From NCBI RefSeq assembly GCF_000004195.4, contig NC_030681.2, forward strand, positions 27,046,982 to 27,110,981: a DNA stretch of 64,000 nucleotides, given 5' to 3'. The position numbers were made by a program, and so were the translations under genes. Every line of letters begins with the position of its first letter. Positions within the stretch are counted from its first letter, which is position 1. This DNA comes from Xenopus tropicalis (Eukaryota; Chordata; Amphibia; Anura; Pipidae). Under the pieces are notes generated by a model. The model had not been told where the DNA came from, ran no database searches, and saw nothing but the letters and a program-made list of their open reading frames with translations. Below are positions 63,478 through 64,000 of this stretch, in pieces.

Positions 63478-64000
63478 CCCTTTAAGTGCCAGCCGAATTC
63501 GTCATTTCGGTTCCCCCCAGTGCCAGACGTTTTTTAAGCATTTTGTACTCATTCACTTTAACAATGTTTTTTGGTAGGAAAACCTCCACGAAACTAGGGA
63601 AATTATATATCGTTTTTTTCGTCACTAATTGGGCTTCGACATACATACCAAATTTTATAACTTTTCTGGAGATATGATGTGTATTTTGGGTGAAATATGT
63701 AAAAAAAAAATAAAATTATGAAAAATTTCTGTATATTTTGAGGTTTTTTTCCATAGAAAAGTTAATTTTACTCACTTTTTTTTATTGTTTGTAAAAGCCC
63801 TGATACTCCCAATTCCAACGATACCAAATATGTGGTGGTACCCCACAGTTCCTGTCCAGAAGTAACCCCCAAACTAAGGCAATACTTAGTACAATATCAC
63901 ACCAGAACAAAGCAGAAAAGCGCTTGTAACAGTTAATGCAGCATAACTTATATGTAAATCTAAAATATCCCCTCATGTTTGGTATCTTTAGAAACTACAG
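63478..64000 (+). mobile_element. piggyBac-like element, partial (runs off window)
   Basis: TTAA (63474-63477) followed by CCCTTTAAGTGCCAGCCGAA, in line with the TTAA target and CCC.TT..TGCCA termini of Xenopus piggyBac elements. A short inner repeat (CCGAATTCGTCATTTCGG) follows. No transposase is visible in the 520 bp present; a non-autonomous copy is likely. Confidence 0.55.

Overview
The window looks like a piece of a frog genome, most likely Xenopus. It is AT-rich, has no bacterial-style gene order, and is packed with short inverted-repeat transposons. Their ends match families known from Xenopus: T2/Kolobok-type MITEs (TTAA target, AGGRR-like termini), Harbinger-like foldback MITEs (TTA/TAA target), hAT MITEs with 8-bp target duplications, CR1- and L1-type LINE fragments, and a SPIN-like hAT. 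Family assignments rest on recall of these termini plus target-site duplications (TSDs) read from the sequence; no database was searched. I cannot tell X. laevis from X. tropicalis.

I find no convincing host exon. Nearly all open reading frames are short and fall in satellites, palindromic MITEs or AT-rich DNA. The only coding remnants are dead LINE pieces: an L1 ORF2 C-terminus (4485-5433) and a CR1-like reverse transcriptase C-terminus (12640-13284). The window is best read as intergenic DNA or one large intron.

Layout. 1-6 kb: a 5'-truncated L1 bounded by a 16-bp repeat and invaded by a satellite-carrying MITE (itself part of a 1.59-kb tandem duplication), a foldback MITE and a hAT MITE. 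6-11.8 kb: T2-like MITEs, a tRNA-headed SINE and two copies of an AGGTATGGGACC-ended element. 11.8-15.2 kb: a CpG-rich hAT MITE with a minisatellite, the CR1 remnant, and an element with a C/A-rich minisatellite and a 172-bp palindrome. 17-25.6 kb: a dense field of T2 and Harbinger-like MITEs, several nested. 26.6-27.2 kb: a TCTA/TCTG microsatellite. 27-35 kb: more MITEs, a SPIN-like fragment and two nested insertion stacks. 37.4-38.5 kb: a second MITE carrying the 52-bp satellite of 1.6-4 kb, inside a SINE. 40-47 kb: MITEs separated by plain sequence. 48-50.1 kb: two inverted copies of one element, each with an internal 113-bp array. 52.2-58.6 kb: a 6.4-kb satellite of about 82-bp units. 59.4-62.5 kb: a 32-bp GC-rich array, then a T2 MITE containing exactly 65 copies of a 31-bp unit. 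62.5-63.5 kb: non-repetitive sequence that could be conserved non-coding DNA. 63.5 kb to the end: the start of a piggyBac-like element.

The strongest theme is that tandem arrays here sit inside short inverted-repeat transposons. At least six arrays of unrelated unit (52, about 20, about 15, 113 and 31 bp) lie between the termini of a recognisable MITE, and the 52-bp unit occurs in two separate copies of one family. This suggests that MITE interiors act as birthplaces of satellite DNA.
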